Source of the DNA: Symbiodinium natans
Lineage: Eukaryota; Sar; Dinophyceae; Suessiales; Symbiodiniaceae
Assembly (NCBI GenBank): GCA_905221605.1
Contig: CAJNDS010001891.1
Span: 168,501 to 232,500 of the forward strand
Length of the DNA stretch: 64,000 nt
Direction: 5' to 3'
Shown here: positions 29,655 to 39,179 of the stretch, in pieces
Layout of the letters: every line of letters starts with the position of its first letter
Position numbering within the stretch: the stretch's first letter is position 1
Position numbers and translations under genes: made by a program
Notes under the pieces: model-generated
What the model saw: the letters and a program-made list of their open reading frames with translations, nothing else
Databases searched by the model: none
What the model was told of the DNA's origin: nothing

Positions 29655-29960
29655 GACCCCCAGTTGCAAACACAATGCTCGCATCATGGGTCTCGAAAAG
29701 ACGTATGCTTTGAAGCAAGCTTGCGCGATTTGAAAAAGCGGGGTCTGGGGGGGGGGCGCAGCCCCCCCCCGCCCCCCAACACGCAAACACAATGCTCGCG
29801 TCATTAGTTTCGAAAAAAGACGCTTATTTTTCGAAGCAAGCTTGCGCGACTTAAAAAGCGGGGGGGTTGGGGGGGGGGCAGCCCCCCCCATTTGCAAACA
29901 CAATCCTCGCATCATGGCTTTCGACACACGCGTATGCGTCGAAGCAAGCGGTTGCGACTT
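29655..29960. repeat. Three ~115-bp repeats with GC hairpins
   Basis: Each has TTGCAAACACAATGCTCGC, ATCATGG-type, TCGAAGCAAGCTTGCGCGA and AAAAAGCGGGG followed by G-run/C-run hairpin. Starts near 29663, 29783 and 29892. The next 100 bp is an (AAGAAGCC)n stretch to 30060. Confidence 0.8.
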
Positions 29961-30338
29961 AAAAAAGAAGCCAAGAAGCCAAGAAGCCAAAAAGCTAAAA
30001 GCCGAGGAGAGCCAGGAAGCCAAGAAGCCAAGAAGGCAACAAGCCAAGAAGCCGCGAAGCCAAGAGTTCCACTCGGAAAACGTGCCAAAACTCAGGGTTT
30101 TAGCGCCTCGAGATGCGTGTCGCGTGAGAGGGTCGTCCATCGTGCTCTGAGAACGTACCAAAACTCGAGTTTTTGCGCCTCGAGACGTGTTTCGTGTGAG
30201 AGGGTCGTCGATCGCGGCCTTTTTTTTTTGATCCTTTTCTATTTTCTTTTTGATCCTTTTTTATTTTCTTTTTGATCCTTTTTTATTTTCTTTTTGATCC
30301 TTTTTTATTTTTTTTTGATCCCCATCCCCCCTGAAGAG

Positions 30339-31065
30339 CCTTTCATAGTCCTTGGTCAAGGAATAGAGCTTATATCAACATCGGGATCCGGAGTATGATG
30401 TAAGGTCAGTTCCTTAGATGAAGGGTGTTGGTCTCTCTGGGGCCTAAACCCTAAATCCTAAACCCTGAACCCTAAACCCTACCTCCACAGCTTACCAGTT
30501 TACGCAATTTCCCGCCCCCCCCCCCCCCCCCCCCCCGGGCCCCCCGAACAGACAACTCACAAACCCCCTGGAGCCCCCTCAAAGCCACATACTTCGTTTA
30601 GGGTTTAGGAATTATAGGGTTTATAGGGTTTAGGCTTCAGGGGGTTCAAGATCTGCGAGTTGATTACGGGCTTCCTTTAGAATTAGGGTTTTTCGGGTCT
30701 AGGGAGTGGGGTTTCGGGTAGATCTTCCCAAACCAAATGCTCATATATTGTTAATGAAGGAAGAAGTTGAAATAAATCTGAATGTCAGCATAAGGAACTG
30801 GTGTACTTCGCATATTCTTACGGTCCTACACATGTCAATAAATATGACGATGTGTATATTATATATATATATATACACATACATGAACACCAATTTGCTC
30901 GCACATGTTCTCCTAGTACTGCAGCTTCCTGCCGAGTGTTGCGATTCCTTCCCTACCCCGTACCCAGACCCTAGTACCCTGTAACCCTAACCCTAAAGCC
31001 TACAACCCTAAACCCGGAACCCCAAACCCCAAACCCGAAACCCCAAACCCTGTTACCAACAGCTA
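30339..31065. other. Spacer with poly-C, (TA)n and ITRs
   Basis: C22 at 30515-30536 followed by CCCCCGAACAG| and a possible 45-bp plus exon (THKPPGAPSKPHT) before GTTTAGGG at 30596. A plus open frame at 30706-30984 (EEVEINLNVSIRNWC) lacks domains. ITRs at 30445 and 30985. Confidence 0.45.
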
Positions 31066-31071
31066 GGCCAG

Positions 31072-31147
31072 AGGCGCGCACCAATTTGCTATGGCATCGA
31101 TGCGCTGAGCGCCGCCGAAGAAGACCTCTCGACAGCATGTGAGGAGG
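31072..31147 (+). CDS. Candidate exon
   Basis: CTAGGCCAG| acceptor, 25 codons (APICYGIDALSAAEED, LSTACEE), GAGG|GTTTAGGG donor. Left flank carries CCCTAAA-type units, right flank TTTAGGG. Confidence 0.45.
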
Positions 31148-31179
31148 GTTTAGGGCTTAGAGTTTAGGGTTTAATTGGG

Positions 31180-31825
31180 AGTTTAGGATTCTTGTGAGCC
31201 AGAGGAAACCCTTGTTTATTCATTTTTACCTATATTTACCAGGAACCCTATATACAGTCGCCAATAACAGTAATACTGCGCCAGGACGAAAGTTCGTCGC
31301 ATCGGGCAATTATGCCAGCATGTGCGCGCAAACCCCCCACCCCCATAGACTCCTCCACAAGATGTGCCTCTGGGGCGCGGAAGATTTACAGTCCTCCGTC
31401 GATGTGGCTCTGGGGCGCGGAGGATTTACAGTCCTCCGTCGGAACAAAAAAGTAATGTATGTTTAAAACAGCGCGGAAATTCCTCCGCTGGCCAGGCCAC
31501 AGAAAATGCACTTCCGCGTACTCCGCGTCCTCCACTAACGCAAGATATGCAAGTGCGACAAAACTTTCTTCCTCCTGATGTAGGTACCCTGTTTCATAGG
31601 ACTTCGGGCAAAACCCAGAGACCTCACGATCCCTTAAAAGAGGAATGTTCTTTACACTACGTGGGGATCCTTGTGATGATTCAAAGTATATTCCTAAGTT
31701 AAGCCGTATTTGGCTAGCCTTTGGGGTTGCAAGGTTTAGGCGCTGCAGGGTTCGAAATGAGTAGGTCCAATGTGTAGACCCTACACCTCACAATCAAAGC
31801 TGTAAGCTCATACAGGGCTTCGGGT
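31180..31825. other. Unique sequence with a 40-bp tandem duplication
   Basis: 31366-31405 and 31405-31442 repeat CTCTGGGGCGCGGARGATT, TACAGTCCTCCGTCG. Plus open frames cross it but the duplication breaks any simple reading. No gene is supported. Confidence 0.5.
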
Positions 31826-31829
31826 TGAG

Positions 31830-31985
31830 ACCCAAACCCTAAAACCCCTAACCCCCTAACCCCCTACCCCCCTAACCCCCTAAACCCCTAAACCCCTAAA
31901 CCCTAAACTCCTAAACCCCTAAACCCCTACACCCTAAACCCCTAAGCCCCTAACCCCCTAAACCCCTAACCCCCTAACCCCCTAT
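31830..31985 (+). repeat. CCCCTAA/CCCCTAAA-variant array
   Basis: An 8-mer variant block (AACCCCCT, AAACCCCT), different from the CCCTAAA arrays nearby. Confidence 0.9.
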
Positions 31986-32003
31986 CCCCGCGTGAAGTCC
32001 GAC

Positions 32004-32069
32004 CTCGCGCAGAAGCTCGTGCAGCTTGTCTTCTCCAAACGACCTCCCAAAGGATTCCACGCACTTTGG
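32004..32069 (-). CDS. Candidate exon, strand debatable
   Basis: Minus: GCAATCAAG| acceptor, 22 whole codons (KCVESFGRSFGEDK, LHELLRE), GCGAG|GTCGGA donor. Plus alternative: KSDLAQKLVQLVFSKR from CGTGAAG| to GTTTAGGG. A TTTAGGG array (32083-32127) follows on the right. Confidence 0.45.
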
Positions 32070-32129
32070 CTTGATTGCCAGATAGGGTTTAGGGTTTAGG
32101 GTTTAGGGTTTAGGGTTTAGGGTTTAGGC

Positions 32130-32770
32130 GTGCCAAACGGAAGCGTGCTTTGGGAGCGTGCGGTAGTCTGCAGACCTACCCACCCCAAGACCGCCGAGTC
32201 CGCACTCACGCCCTTTTGGGGACCTCCACAAGGTGCGTGGACCAGGGCATTTGCGATGCGCAGACGGAAAGGCGAGGCAGGGTCAGCGAAGACAGCTTGG
32301 GTTGGGGCGAAGGGGCTAAGGCCAGGGATGGCCGGGCCAGGAACAGACACAGGCAGCGAGGCTTGGTTGGCGCGAAGGGGCTAAAGCCAGGGAGGCAGGG
32401 TCAGGGGCTTGGGTTGGCGCGAAGCGAGTGGACAGCTTGGTTGTGGACCAGGCCAAAACTTGTGTGCGGACAGCGGGCTTGGCGCGAAGGGGTAAGGCCA
32501 CCAAAGCCAGGGCCAAAACCAGCACGGGCAGGGTCAGGGCCAGGGCCAGGGCCAGGGCCAGTCAAAGTAAGGGGTCAGGGCCTGAGCATTTTTTGCCAGA
32601 GCCCCAACAAAACGCCCTGGTCCCCACAGCCCAGCGTCTGACTCGGCCTGTGTCTGTCTGGAGGGTAAGCCAAGGCCAGCAATGCCAGGGCTGCCTGGAG
32701 GGTCAGCCAGCCTGGAGGCAAGCTCGGTCGCCCGCCTGGGGCTCCCTCACAGGGTCTCACTGAGCGCTCG
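32130..32770. repeat. GC-rich degenerate tandem repeats
   Basis: Repeated GGCGCGAAGGGGCTAA, AAAGCCAGG and GGGCCAGGGCCAGG motifs; long open frames on both strands are proline/glycine/arginine-rich (KPARAGSGPGPG). Probably a minisatellite derivative; coding is possible but not supported. Confidence 0.5.
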
Positions 32771-32924
32771 ACCAGCGCCCGCCTAATTCAAAAGACTAAA
32801 GAGTGGGGTGTTTAGGGTTTAGGCTTCAGGGTTCAGGGTTTAGGGTTTAGGGTTTACAGGGTTGAGGGTTGAGGGTTCAGGGTTTAGGGTTCCTTATGTG
32901 GTACCAGGAATCTCCCTTCATTCC

Positions 32925-33055
32925 CATAGACTCCAATACCCCTGAATAAAGCAACATTCCTTAACCATATAAGGAACTCTCTTATATCATAAGGAATATT
33001 CCTTAATTAAGGGGTAATGGCGTCCCTGGGTTAAGGGGTATTGGCGCCTCTGGGG
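32925..33055. mobile_element. MITE family A, copy 2, with repeated end
   Basis: GACTCCAATACCCCTGAATA left; TATTCCTTAATTAAGGGGTA right, followed by a second partial right end (TTAAGGGGTATTGGCG). Confidence 0.75.
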
Positions 33056-33072
33056 GGACTTCTACAGCTTAG

Positions 33073-33198
33073 GCGCGCATGCCCGAGAGTTGCGCCTGGC
33101 AAAGAGGCTAAGGACGACGTCAGGCTCCACACCCCTTCCGGCACCCGTCTGGAACTGCACCTGGACGACATCAAGACTTTGTGGCAACTTATGTCAGG
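33073..33198 (+). CDS. Candidate exon next to a MITE
   Basis: CTACAGCTTAG| acceptor, 41 codons (EAKDDVRLHTPSGTR, LELHLDDIKTLWQL), TCAGG|GTTTAGG donor. Strong charged/hydrophobic alternation. The minus strand is open as well (SLDVVQVQFQTGAG). Confidence 0.5.
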
Positions 33199-33417
33199 GT
33201 TTAGGATTAGGGTTTAAGAGTGTTGAGGGGCGCTGGACTTTCAGGATTTGAAGTAGCATGTGACTGAGGCTTCTGCCTTTTTGCCGCGCCTGAAGCACCC
33301 AAACCCGGATAATTATGGGGCTTCGAGGTAGGCTTACTAAGTCAAAGGAGCTTCCGAGTGGAGCAACCCGTGCTTCACGTTCCTCCTTCCACCCACAAAA
33401 GAAGAATGCATAAACTG

Positions 33418-33485
33418 ATGAAGGAATGAATGAATGAATGAATGGATGAATGAATGGATGGATGGATGGATGGATGAATGGATGC
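33418..33485. repeat. (GAAT)n/(GGAT)n microsatellite
   Basis: Tetranucleotide repeats; the minus-strand frame reads poly-HPSI and is not a gene. Confidence 0.9.
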
Positions 33486-33659
33486 AAAACAACTTTTTAT
33501 ATTATGTATTTCTTCTGTTTGCTTTTCTGGGGAGGAGGTTGTCCTGGAAAAGATGGCCTCGGACACGAGTCAAACACATCACCAACGGTGAACCCTGGCA
33601 AGCTGCATGAATCTCAAGCTGATTTTGCGTTCGTTTAAGGCCTGCATAAACAAACACAC

Positions 33660-33668
33660 ACACACAGG

Positions 33669-33699
<31 letters not shown>

Positions 33700-33712
33700 T
33701 AAATAATACACA
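33660..33712. repeat. (CA)n and (TA)n microsatellite
   Basis: ACACACACACA followed by a TATATA run. Confidence 0.9.
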
Positions 33713-33878
33713 TGCATGTGTTGAATTGACTTAGCAAATAAGTGCGTAAAACAATAAGATATGTGCGCGTCTATATATCTATAGAACTGAACGGCATTGC
33801 AGCACATGCGCAAACCTGGATGGCAAAATGTGATAAGTTGGGAGCGCGGGGAGCCCTGTCAGACTTACTGGATGCTGG

Positions 33879-34037
33879 TAACCCCCCCCCTCCCCCCCTC
33901 CCCCCCCCCCTCCCCCCCCCCCCCCCACCCCCCCCCCCCCTCCCCCCCCCCCCCCCCCCCCCCCTCCCCCCCCCCCCCCCCCCCCCTCCCCCCCCCCCCC
34001 CCCTCCCCCCCCCCCCTCCCCCCCCCCCCTCCCCCCC
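33879..34037. repeat. Poly-C/T tract (~155 bp)
   Basis: Runs of C5-C20 separated by single T or A. It produces poly-proline and poly-glycine frames that are not genes. Length is likely unstable in assembly. Confidence 0.95.
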
Positions 34038-34740
34038 GCAAACAAACCAACCTGAATAAAAAAACCCAAACAGTCAGGCAGGGAAGGGGTCAGGAGATTG
34101 AACCAGATCTCAAACTGAGAACTTGGACCTTTCATTATAGCGGACCCCCAAAACAGGCTCATCAAGTATCACATCCATTGCCCACCAACCCCATGCCATT
34201 GTGTCTTCAGTGGGAGGTGATGATGAAGTTGCCTCATTGCTTCAAAGTGTCACAAGCCACGCCTGGGAAGCCACATCATCATGAACGATCATGAATAATT
34301 GGATGATGAAACCTAAGATTCTCTCCGGGTGGTTGAGTACATCTCGAAACAACAACTCCAAATCGACAAACCGACTTCTTCCACGGCTTCTGTGACTCCG
34401 TGGACATATCTTTGATTGCAAAATGATTGCAAAATGATTGTATATCTGATGGTATATGATTGATTTTGTCTGAACATTTTGTCCTAAGCCTCCGAAAAAA
34501 TGAGGGCACATTTCTCAAGTCTCTTTTGGGTTCGGGACATGGTTTTCTGGAGATGCAACAACGCTCAAGGATGTTTCACGGGGACGTGGTTGGAACATGC
34601 TCCAATCACTGTTGAACGGTCGGGTTGCTTTGCAGATCCGAACCTGAGAGGGTCCTCCGGACCTCAGGGCATGCCAAAACCATCAACTGGTACAACAAAC
34701 AAACCAAGGAAATCAACATACAAAAACACACTCCCTTAGC
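34038..34740. other. Unique sequence 3' of the ankyrin locus
   Basis: No repeats of the window's families. Short open frames on both strands without domains. Probably 3' flank/UTR of the minus-strand locus; no polyadenylation signal is confidently identifiable. Confidence 0.45.
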
Positions 34741-34745
34741 ATAAG

Positions 34746-35360
34746 CTAGGTTGGTTCTTCTGACTCACGAAGTAAAGATGCCGCATCGACTTTGCGATAC
34801 GGACGAGATGCGCCTTTGAATTTGGTCCGATAGAGGTCTAAATCTTCGGCCCAGACGATAGAGTCTCCTAACGAAAGAATGCCTAACAGCAGGGTGAACA
34901 TGCCGGAACAAAGCGAAAACCAATTTCTGATGGCAAAGTTCCATGAATAGCAGGTCAGTGCAAAGGAGAACGGTGCTTCGAATGCCGACTCAATTTCCAA
35001 AAGCCGAAGGATGGGATCCGTGGTGATCCCTTTCAGCACCGACTTCCGTGGCTCCTGCCACAACTTCTCATAGCGCCACGCCACGAAGAACTCAGCCACT
35101 GTGGAGCTCAGCACAATGAAGGCAGACAACGAGGCGAAGTAGAACTGGCCAGCCATGATCAAGTTAAAGATGGAGATGAAGTCAAGGACAACGCCATCCA
35201 TGATGGCCATGCCGATGTTGAAGTAAATTCCACCTGGAAGCAGATCAAACATGAAAGGATGCCCACATTGTGGGCCCTGACTGTTGGTATCCAAGTCAGA
35301 GGCCCTTGCAACTGCGTACAGTCCCGGAAAACTAAGCTGTGAACCAATCTGAACATAAAC
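34746..35360 (-). CDS. Multi-pass membrane protein exon (or separate gene)
   Basis: 204 codons and stop if started at the ATCAAATTTAG|G acceptor (35360). The opening reads YVQIGSQLSFPGLY. Hydrophobic segments follow: around GIYFNIGMAIMDGVVL, IFNLIMAGQFYFASL, AFIVLSSTVAEFFV, then APFSFALTCYSWNFA and CSGMFTLLLGILSL, so four or five membrane passes are likely. The tail is basic then acidic (SRPYRKVDAASLL). There is no ATG near the start and the frame is open upstream to the acceptor, which argues for a downstream exon of the same transcript as 35853-37313. But a phase-matched donor in that exon is not certain, so a separate gene is possible. No transporter family recognised. Confidence 0.6.
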   Translation of the reverse strand, partial: VYVQIGSQLSFPGLYAVARASDLDTNSQGPQCGHPFMFDLLPGGIYFNIGMAIMDGVVLDFISIFNLIMAGQFYFASLSAFIVLSSTVAEFFVAWRYEKLWQEPRKSVLKGITTDPILRLLEIESAFEAPFSFALTCYSWNFAIRNWFSLCSGMFTLLLGILSLGDSIVWAEDLDLYRTKFKGASRPYRKVDAASLLRESEEPT

Positions 35361-35852
35361 CTAAATTTGATGTACCTAAAAAACAGCACATTGGATGAAG
35401 AAGACAATCAAGGAAACGTAAGGAAACAAAACGCATTGCACATATGAAACACATGTTGGATATGATACAAGAAACATGTAACATGGAAAAGCAAAGAACC
35501 AGCAAAAGACCTCTGAATATATCTAGTAACATCATAGTGATGACTATTCTCAAGGTCACAATCAAAGGCATCACAGGCAAAACCCAGGTACGCCGTGCCA
35601 TGAATCCATGGTGTATGATTCAGTGAAGAGGTGAGATGTACGCAGTAAAAAAGGAAAAAAGGCAAACGTAGACATAATGGAGAAATCCTGATAAATCAAT
35701 CACCCCTCCGAGTTTCATAACAAGTATAACTTCGTACAGCTCAACATCGCATCAACACAGAACATCAGCATGACATCACAACAAAACATCATATTCAAGG
35801 TTCAAATTCAAATTGAAATCCAAAATCTGAACAATCGAGATCGCAATAAAGA
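35361..35852 (-). other. Probable intron or intergenic gap of the ankyrin locus
   Basis: T-rich on the minus strand, no telomere or MITE repeats, ending TTTTTTAGGTACATCAAATT before TAG|G. Short open frames (CLYHIQHVFHMCNA) look incidental. Confidence 0.5.
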
Positions 35853-37313
35853 TCATAAACGCTGTTCGTCCCTGCCTGGAGGAACGAACACCAGCCACTT
35901 CTCTGCCTTGACTTGCACTTCTCCATCAGGAGTCTTGATCACGACCTGTTCCACCTCTTCTGCTGCGCTAGTCAGTGCCAGCGTGCCTTCCAACTCCTCT
36001 GCCAGGCCCTCTTCTGACTCGTTTACTGGAGTTTCCAGGGTCAGAACTCGAAGCATCTGCATGACCGAAGTGATGAGCCAAACGGCAGAGATGCACCACA
36101 TCAGCCGCAAGAAAGACCAATAGGTCCACTTCATCGTGGATGGCATGCGGTTGTGTGCTGGGCACACGAACATGGAAGCTGCCTTGTTGATCATTGGTGG
36201 CAGTCCATCTTTGCCAACCATCCAACCGGTCATCTTGGCGAAGGCTTTGCCTTGCTGAAATTGATAACCAAAGACGCCGTACTCGATCTCCTCGTCGCAA
36301 TCTCTCGGCATTTGCGCGGCGAGGAAGAGAAAGAAGGCGGTCGCAAGGATCCTTGGTGTGCCAGCACTGCAGAGCCTACCGTAATCGCAGCTTGCGAGCA
36401 AGAGGATGGGGTGCCGCAAACAGCGGGCACCCACCTCGAACAGTCTTGGCAGAATGTAGATCACTAAGTAGACGGGGGCAAAGGCTGTCGCGCTCACCCA
36501 TAACATGGCCACTCCCAGCGGCAGGAGGACACAGGCCACAACTTCCATGGCTCTCATGGCCGTGCGCAGCTTGGCTCTTTTTGCGATTGTTTTCAGTGCG
36601 AGCTTTCGAGGTCCAAGGTTGACATTCTGTGCTTGGGCTTGATGGAAGGCGCCCCAAAGCAAACCAATGAGCAAGCTGGCGAGAACCGATGCGCCCATCT
36701 TCTTTTGAAAGCTATGTGTTGAGACTCTGGCTTTGAATAAGTCCCAGCCTTTTGGAGTCGTTGCTTCCAAGACCTGGATCACTTTGTCGTACCGGTGACA
36801 ATACTTCGCATGGCCACAGCTCCGCAACTTGTCCTGGGCCCGTTGCAGAGCCGTCTTTCCATCGTGGCGGATGACTTCGGCCTGGGCGCCGTGCCGCAGT
36901 AGCACATTGGCTCCTGCTGCGTTGCCATTGGCAGCCACCACGAAAAGGGCCGTCTCGCCCAGGTTGTCCCGCAGCTCCGTCGCAGCACCCGCATCCACCA
37001 GATCTCGGATCATCTCCATGTTGCTGTACCTGGCTGCCCAGATCAAGGCTGACCAGCCACTTTTGTCCTGGGCGTTAAGATCTGGCTCCTTGGCCAAGAT
37101 GGCCTTCACCATGGCTGTGTCCTGGTAGCAAATTGCCCAGATCAGAGGAGTCCTACCGTCCTTATCTTTTTCGTTGAGCTCCTGATCCGAACCTGAGAAC
37201 TTCTCCACTTTTTTCAGGTCTTGATTCCTCAGTGCTTCCATCAGTGAAGCCTTGGCGCAAACACTGAGAGTCAGGAGGAGGAATGTCACCCGCAAGGTGA
37301 ACGGCATGGCCAT
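35853..37313 (-). CDS. Ankyrin-repeat membrane protein with signal peptide
   Basis: First ATG of the frame at 37313; 486 residues. Residues 3-20 (PFTLRVTFLLLTLSV) look like a signal peptide or N-terminal membrane anchor. Three to four ankyrin repeats follow at roughly residues 51-165: DGRTPLIWAICYQD, SGWSALIWAARYSN, LGETALFVVAANGN and DGKTALQRAQDKL, each with the TPL/TAL-type helix start of the family. The C-terminal half has hydrophobic segments around 207-222, 257-288, 322-334 and 400-422, with a cysteine-containing loop between. The last 60 residues are acidic then mixed (NESEEGLAEELEG). Ankyrin repeats mediate protein binding; with the signal peptide they could face the lumen or outside. 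The frame upstream of the ATG stays open for 22 codons from a GTG and is not needed. Telomere repeats are absent across the locus. Function beyond binding/membrane is unknown. Confidence 0.75.
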   Translation of the reverse strand: MAMPFTLRVTFLLLTLSVCAKASLMEALRNQDLKKVEKFSGSDQELNEKDKDGRTPLIWAICYQDTAMVKAILAKEPDLNAQDKSGWSALIWAARYSNMEMIRDLVDAGAATELRDNLGETALFVVAANGNAAGANVLLRHGAQAEVIRHDGKTALQRAQDKLRSCGHAKYCHRYDKVIQVLEATTPKGWDLFKARVSTHSFQKKMGASVLASLLIGLLWGAFHQAQAQNVNLGPRKLALKTIAKRAKLRTAMRAMEVVACVLLPLGVAMLWVSATAFAPVYLVIYILPRLFEVGARCLRHPILLLASCDYGRLCSAGTPRILATAFFLFLAAQMPRDCDEEIEYGVFGYQFQQGKAFAKMTGWMVGKDGLPPMINKAASMFVCPAHNRMPSTMKWTYWSFLRLMWCISAVWLITSVMQMLRVLTLETPVNESEEGLAEELEGTLALTSAAEEVEQVVIKTPDGEVQVKAEKWLVFVPPGRDEQRL

Positions 37314-37379
37314 GGCGTCAACACCGAGGCAAGCGAAACCCTCTGGACACTTGAGATCTCTGGGGCCGAAACTTGGCAC

Positions 37380-37620
37380 ATCTCACAGTGACTCAAAGAT
37401 CTCAAAGTGACTCAAATTTGGAGGGTCTCCCACGTCAAGATGTCAAACCGTGAAAAAGATTGTGAAACCAAACCAGCCGCGAGCCGTCACAGAAACCAGG
37501 CCGCAACTGCCCCTGTCTATATGGTGCCGTGTTCCGAGTCAGTAACCCCCCCCCCACCCCGCCCCCCCCCCAGGAATATTGCGAGTGCAACATTAGAGAG
37601 CTTTTGGGTTTTGGTTCTAT
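37380..37620. other. 5' flank of the ankyrin locus
   Basis: Contains repeated CTCAAAGTGACTCAAA strings and C10-C9 tracts. No spliced-leader relic (TTTTGGCTCAAG) is visible. Confidence 0.5.
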
Positions 37621-37720
37621 GGGCAATTCTCAAAACTATGGCCCCTTTTTTGGGTACCTCAAAGTTAGGGGCCGCCTTATAATAGCAACCCCAAAAGGAC
37701 CGTGATTCAGAGAAGTGCCC
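37621..37720. mobile_element. MITE family B, copy 2
   Basis: TGGGCAATTCTCAAAACTATGG left, GATTCAGAGAAGTGCCCATA right, inverted. Core GGCCCCTTTTTTGGGTACC. Confidence 0.75.
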
Positions 37721-37805
37721 ATATATGGTCATGGAGGGAGTAAAGGGCCCACGGAACTTTCCCATCGATTACAAATCACCTAAAACTAAACCCTAAACCC
37801 TAAAC

Positions 37806-37863
37806 TGTGCCACTGCTCCTCGCTGAGGTCAATCTCGTGCTCCTGGCACCAGTCCACAAAGGC
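37806..37863 (-). CDS. Candidate exon 2 of a two-exon phase-matched pair
   Basis: Minus strand: ACGCCAG| acceptor, 19 codons FVDWCQEHEIDLSEEQWH, GCACA|GTTTAGGG donor. It begins at phase 0, matching the end of the exon at 38495-38563. The donor is the first unit of a TTTAGGG array on the coding strand. Confidence 0.6.
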
Positions 37864-38494
37864 CTGGCGTTATAATTCGAATACCAGACCATCATATTAT
37901 CATAATGTACTGATATCATGACATGATAATATAACAACATAATACTACACCAAATATACTAATATCACAATCTAATTTGCACGAGGTCCCCACGACACCG
38001 GTCATGATGTATTAATGGGGTGGCGGTCAAACCCCCTCAACCTCCACGGCGTCGGATCCCCACCCCACCCCAACCGCCACCCCCCGCCCCAAGCAAGGGT
38101 TTGGGCCTTGGGGTTTCAGGTTTGGGGTTTGGGGCTTAGGGTTTAGGGTTGGGGGCTGCCCTTCCCCACCCCTACACGGCTCCAATCTTTCAAACGCGGC
38201 TGGAGCAGTGTGAGCCAGCCCGCGACAGCAAAGGATGTGGGGGTGGATTTGGGGACCTAGGAACACTTAAATGGAGGTCTAGGGTTTAGGGTGTAGGGTT
38301 TAGGATTTATAGGGTGTAAGGTTTAGGCCTTGGGGGGTTTAGGAGTTTTGGGTCTAGCACTTGGAGGCTCGTGTGTAGTGATAAGTATGGCTCTCCAAGA
38401 AAGGCTGTGGGATGCATGATATGCAGGTTTGCCCTAAACCCTAAATCCCAAACCCTAAACCCTAAACCCTAAACCCTCAACCCTAAACCCTCAC
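37864..38494 (-). other. Predicted ITR-containing intron
   Basis: On the minus strand begins GTGAGGGTTTAGGG and ends CGCCAG. It holds TTTAGGG-type arrays, A/T-rich sequence with repeated ATAATA/TATCAT, and a partial MITE C end (38350-38400). No gene seen. Confidence 0.45.
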
Positions 38495-38563
38495 ATTGGC
38501 CCCAAAGGCGGCCTCGTAGTGAGGATGGGCCTCGGTCGCGTAGGGCACGCACCAGGCAAACAC
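38495..38563 (-). CDS. Candidate exon 1 of the phase-matched pair
   Basis: Minus strand: CCTGAATCAG| acceptor, 23 whole codons (FAWCVPYATEAHPHY, EAAFGAN), AAT|GTGAGG donor. Phase 0 at both ends; joins to FVDWCQEHEIDL without a frame change. Plus strand reads less naturally (HIGPKGGLVVRMG). Confidence 0.6.
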
Positions 38564-38577
38564 CTGATTCAGGGAAT

Positions 38578-38690
38578 TGGGGTTTAGGGTCTAGGGCTAG
38601 GGTTTAGGGTTTAGGGTTTAGGGTTTGGGGTTTGGGGTTTGGGGTTTGGGGTTTGGGGTTTGGGGTTTAGGGTTTAGGGCTCAGGGTTTA
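38578..38690 (+). repeat. TTTAGGG array with a TTTGGGG block
   Basis: TTTAGGG units, then about eight TTTGGGG units, then TTTAGGG again. Homogeneous variant block. Confidence 0.9.
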
Positions 38691-38814
38691 GAATCCTTCT
38701 TCGAGATGAAACCCCAAGCCCTGGAGCCCTAGCCGACACAAACAAGTCCCCGGAAGAATAGTATAGGGAAAAAGCCTTAAGCCTCAAAGGCCTTAAATAC
38801 CCACCCTAAACCTT

Positions 38815-39038
38815 AAACCGCAAGCCCTCAGCCCTGAACCCTGAACCCTAAGCCCTACACCCTAAACACAAACCCTGAACCCTGAACCCTGAACCCTGAA
38901 CCCTGAACCCTGAACCCTGAACCCTGAACCCTAAACCCTAAACCCTAAACCGTATCCTCAAGACCCATACCTTAAGCCCTAAACCCTAAGCCCTAAACCC
39001 TAAACCTCATACCTTAAGCCCTAAACCCGAAGCCCTAA
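38815..39038 (+). repeat. CCCTGAA and CCCTAAA/CCCTAAG arrays
   Basis: About nine consecutive CCCTGAA units (38868-38930), then CCCTAAA and CCTTAAG/CCCTAAG units. Confidence 0.9.
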
Positions 39039-39042
39039 ACAC

Positions 39043-39120
39043 CAATCCGCCAGGGGAGCTGGAGCCCAGCCTTGTAGAAGTGCCGAATTGTCAGTGTACA
39101 GTCCTCAGCGGCTGCATGGA
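39043..39120 (-). CDS. Candidate exon
   Basis: Minus strand: CCACTGAAG| acceptor, HAAAEDCTLTIRHFY, KAGLQLPWRI, then ATTG|GTGTTTAGGG. Flanked by CCCTAAA (left) and TTTAGGG (right). It may belong upstream of the 38495-38563 exon, though the phases do not fit directly. Confidence 0.5.
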
Positions 39121-39179
39121 CTTCAGTGGCGTTCACCCCAGTTTAGGGTTTAGGGTTTAGGGTTTAGGGCTTAGGGTTC

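Larger units (their letters stand above)
28435..30338. mobile_element. Composite inverted-repeat element, ~1.9 kb
   Basis: Nested inverted blocks: outer GGATCAAAA-rich block (28450-28545) matched by TTTTTGATCC units (30217-30320); inner CTCGAG-repeat block (28555-28810) matched by its complement (30064-30215). The centre holds an extremely AT-rich tract, a (TAG)n microsatellite and three GC-hairpin repeats. CCCTGAAGAG occurs immediately outside both ends (28435-28444 and 30329-30338), like a 10-bp target duplication. No transposase is seen, so it would be non-autonomous. Confidence 0.6.

Noticed and set aside
29308-29790. Long minus-strand frame rich in leucine
   Set aside because: Produced by the (TAG)n microsatellite; no non-repetitive coding core.
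32130-32641. Overlapping plus frames of 84-163 codons
   Set aside because: Low-complexity Gly/Pro/Arg from degenerate GC-rich repeats, open in several frames; kept only as a repeat.
33742-34294. Proline-rich plus frames and glycine-rich minus frames
   Set aside because: Arise from the poly-C/T tract at 33879-34037.
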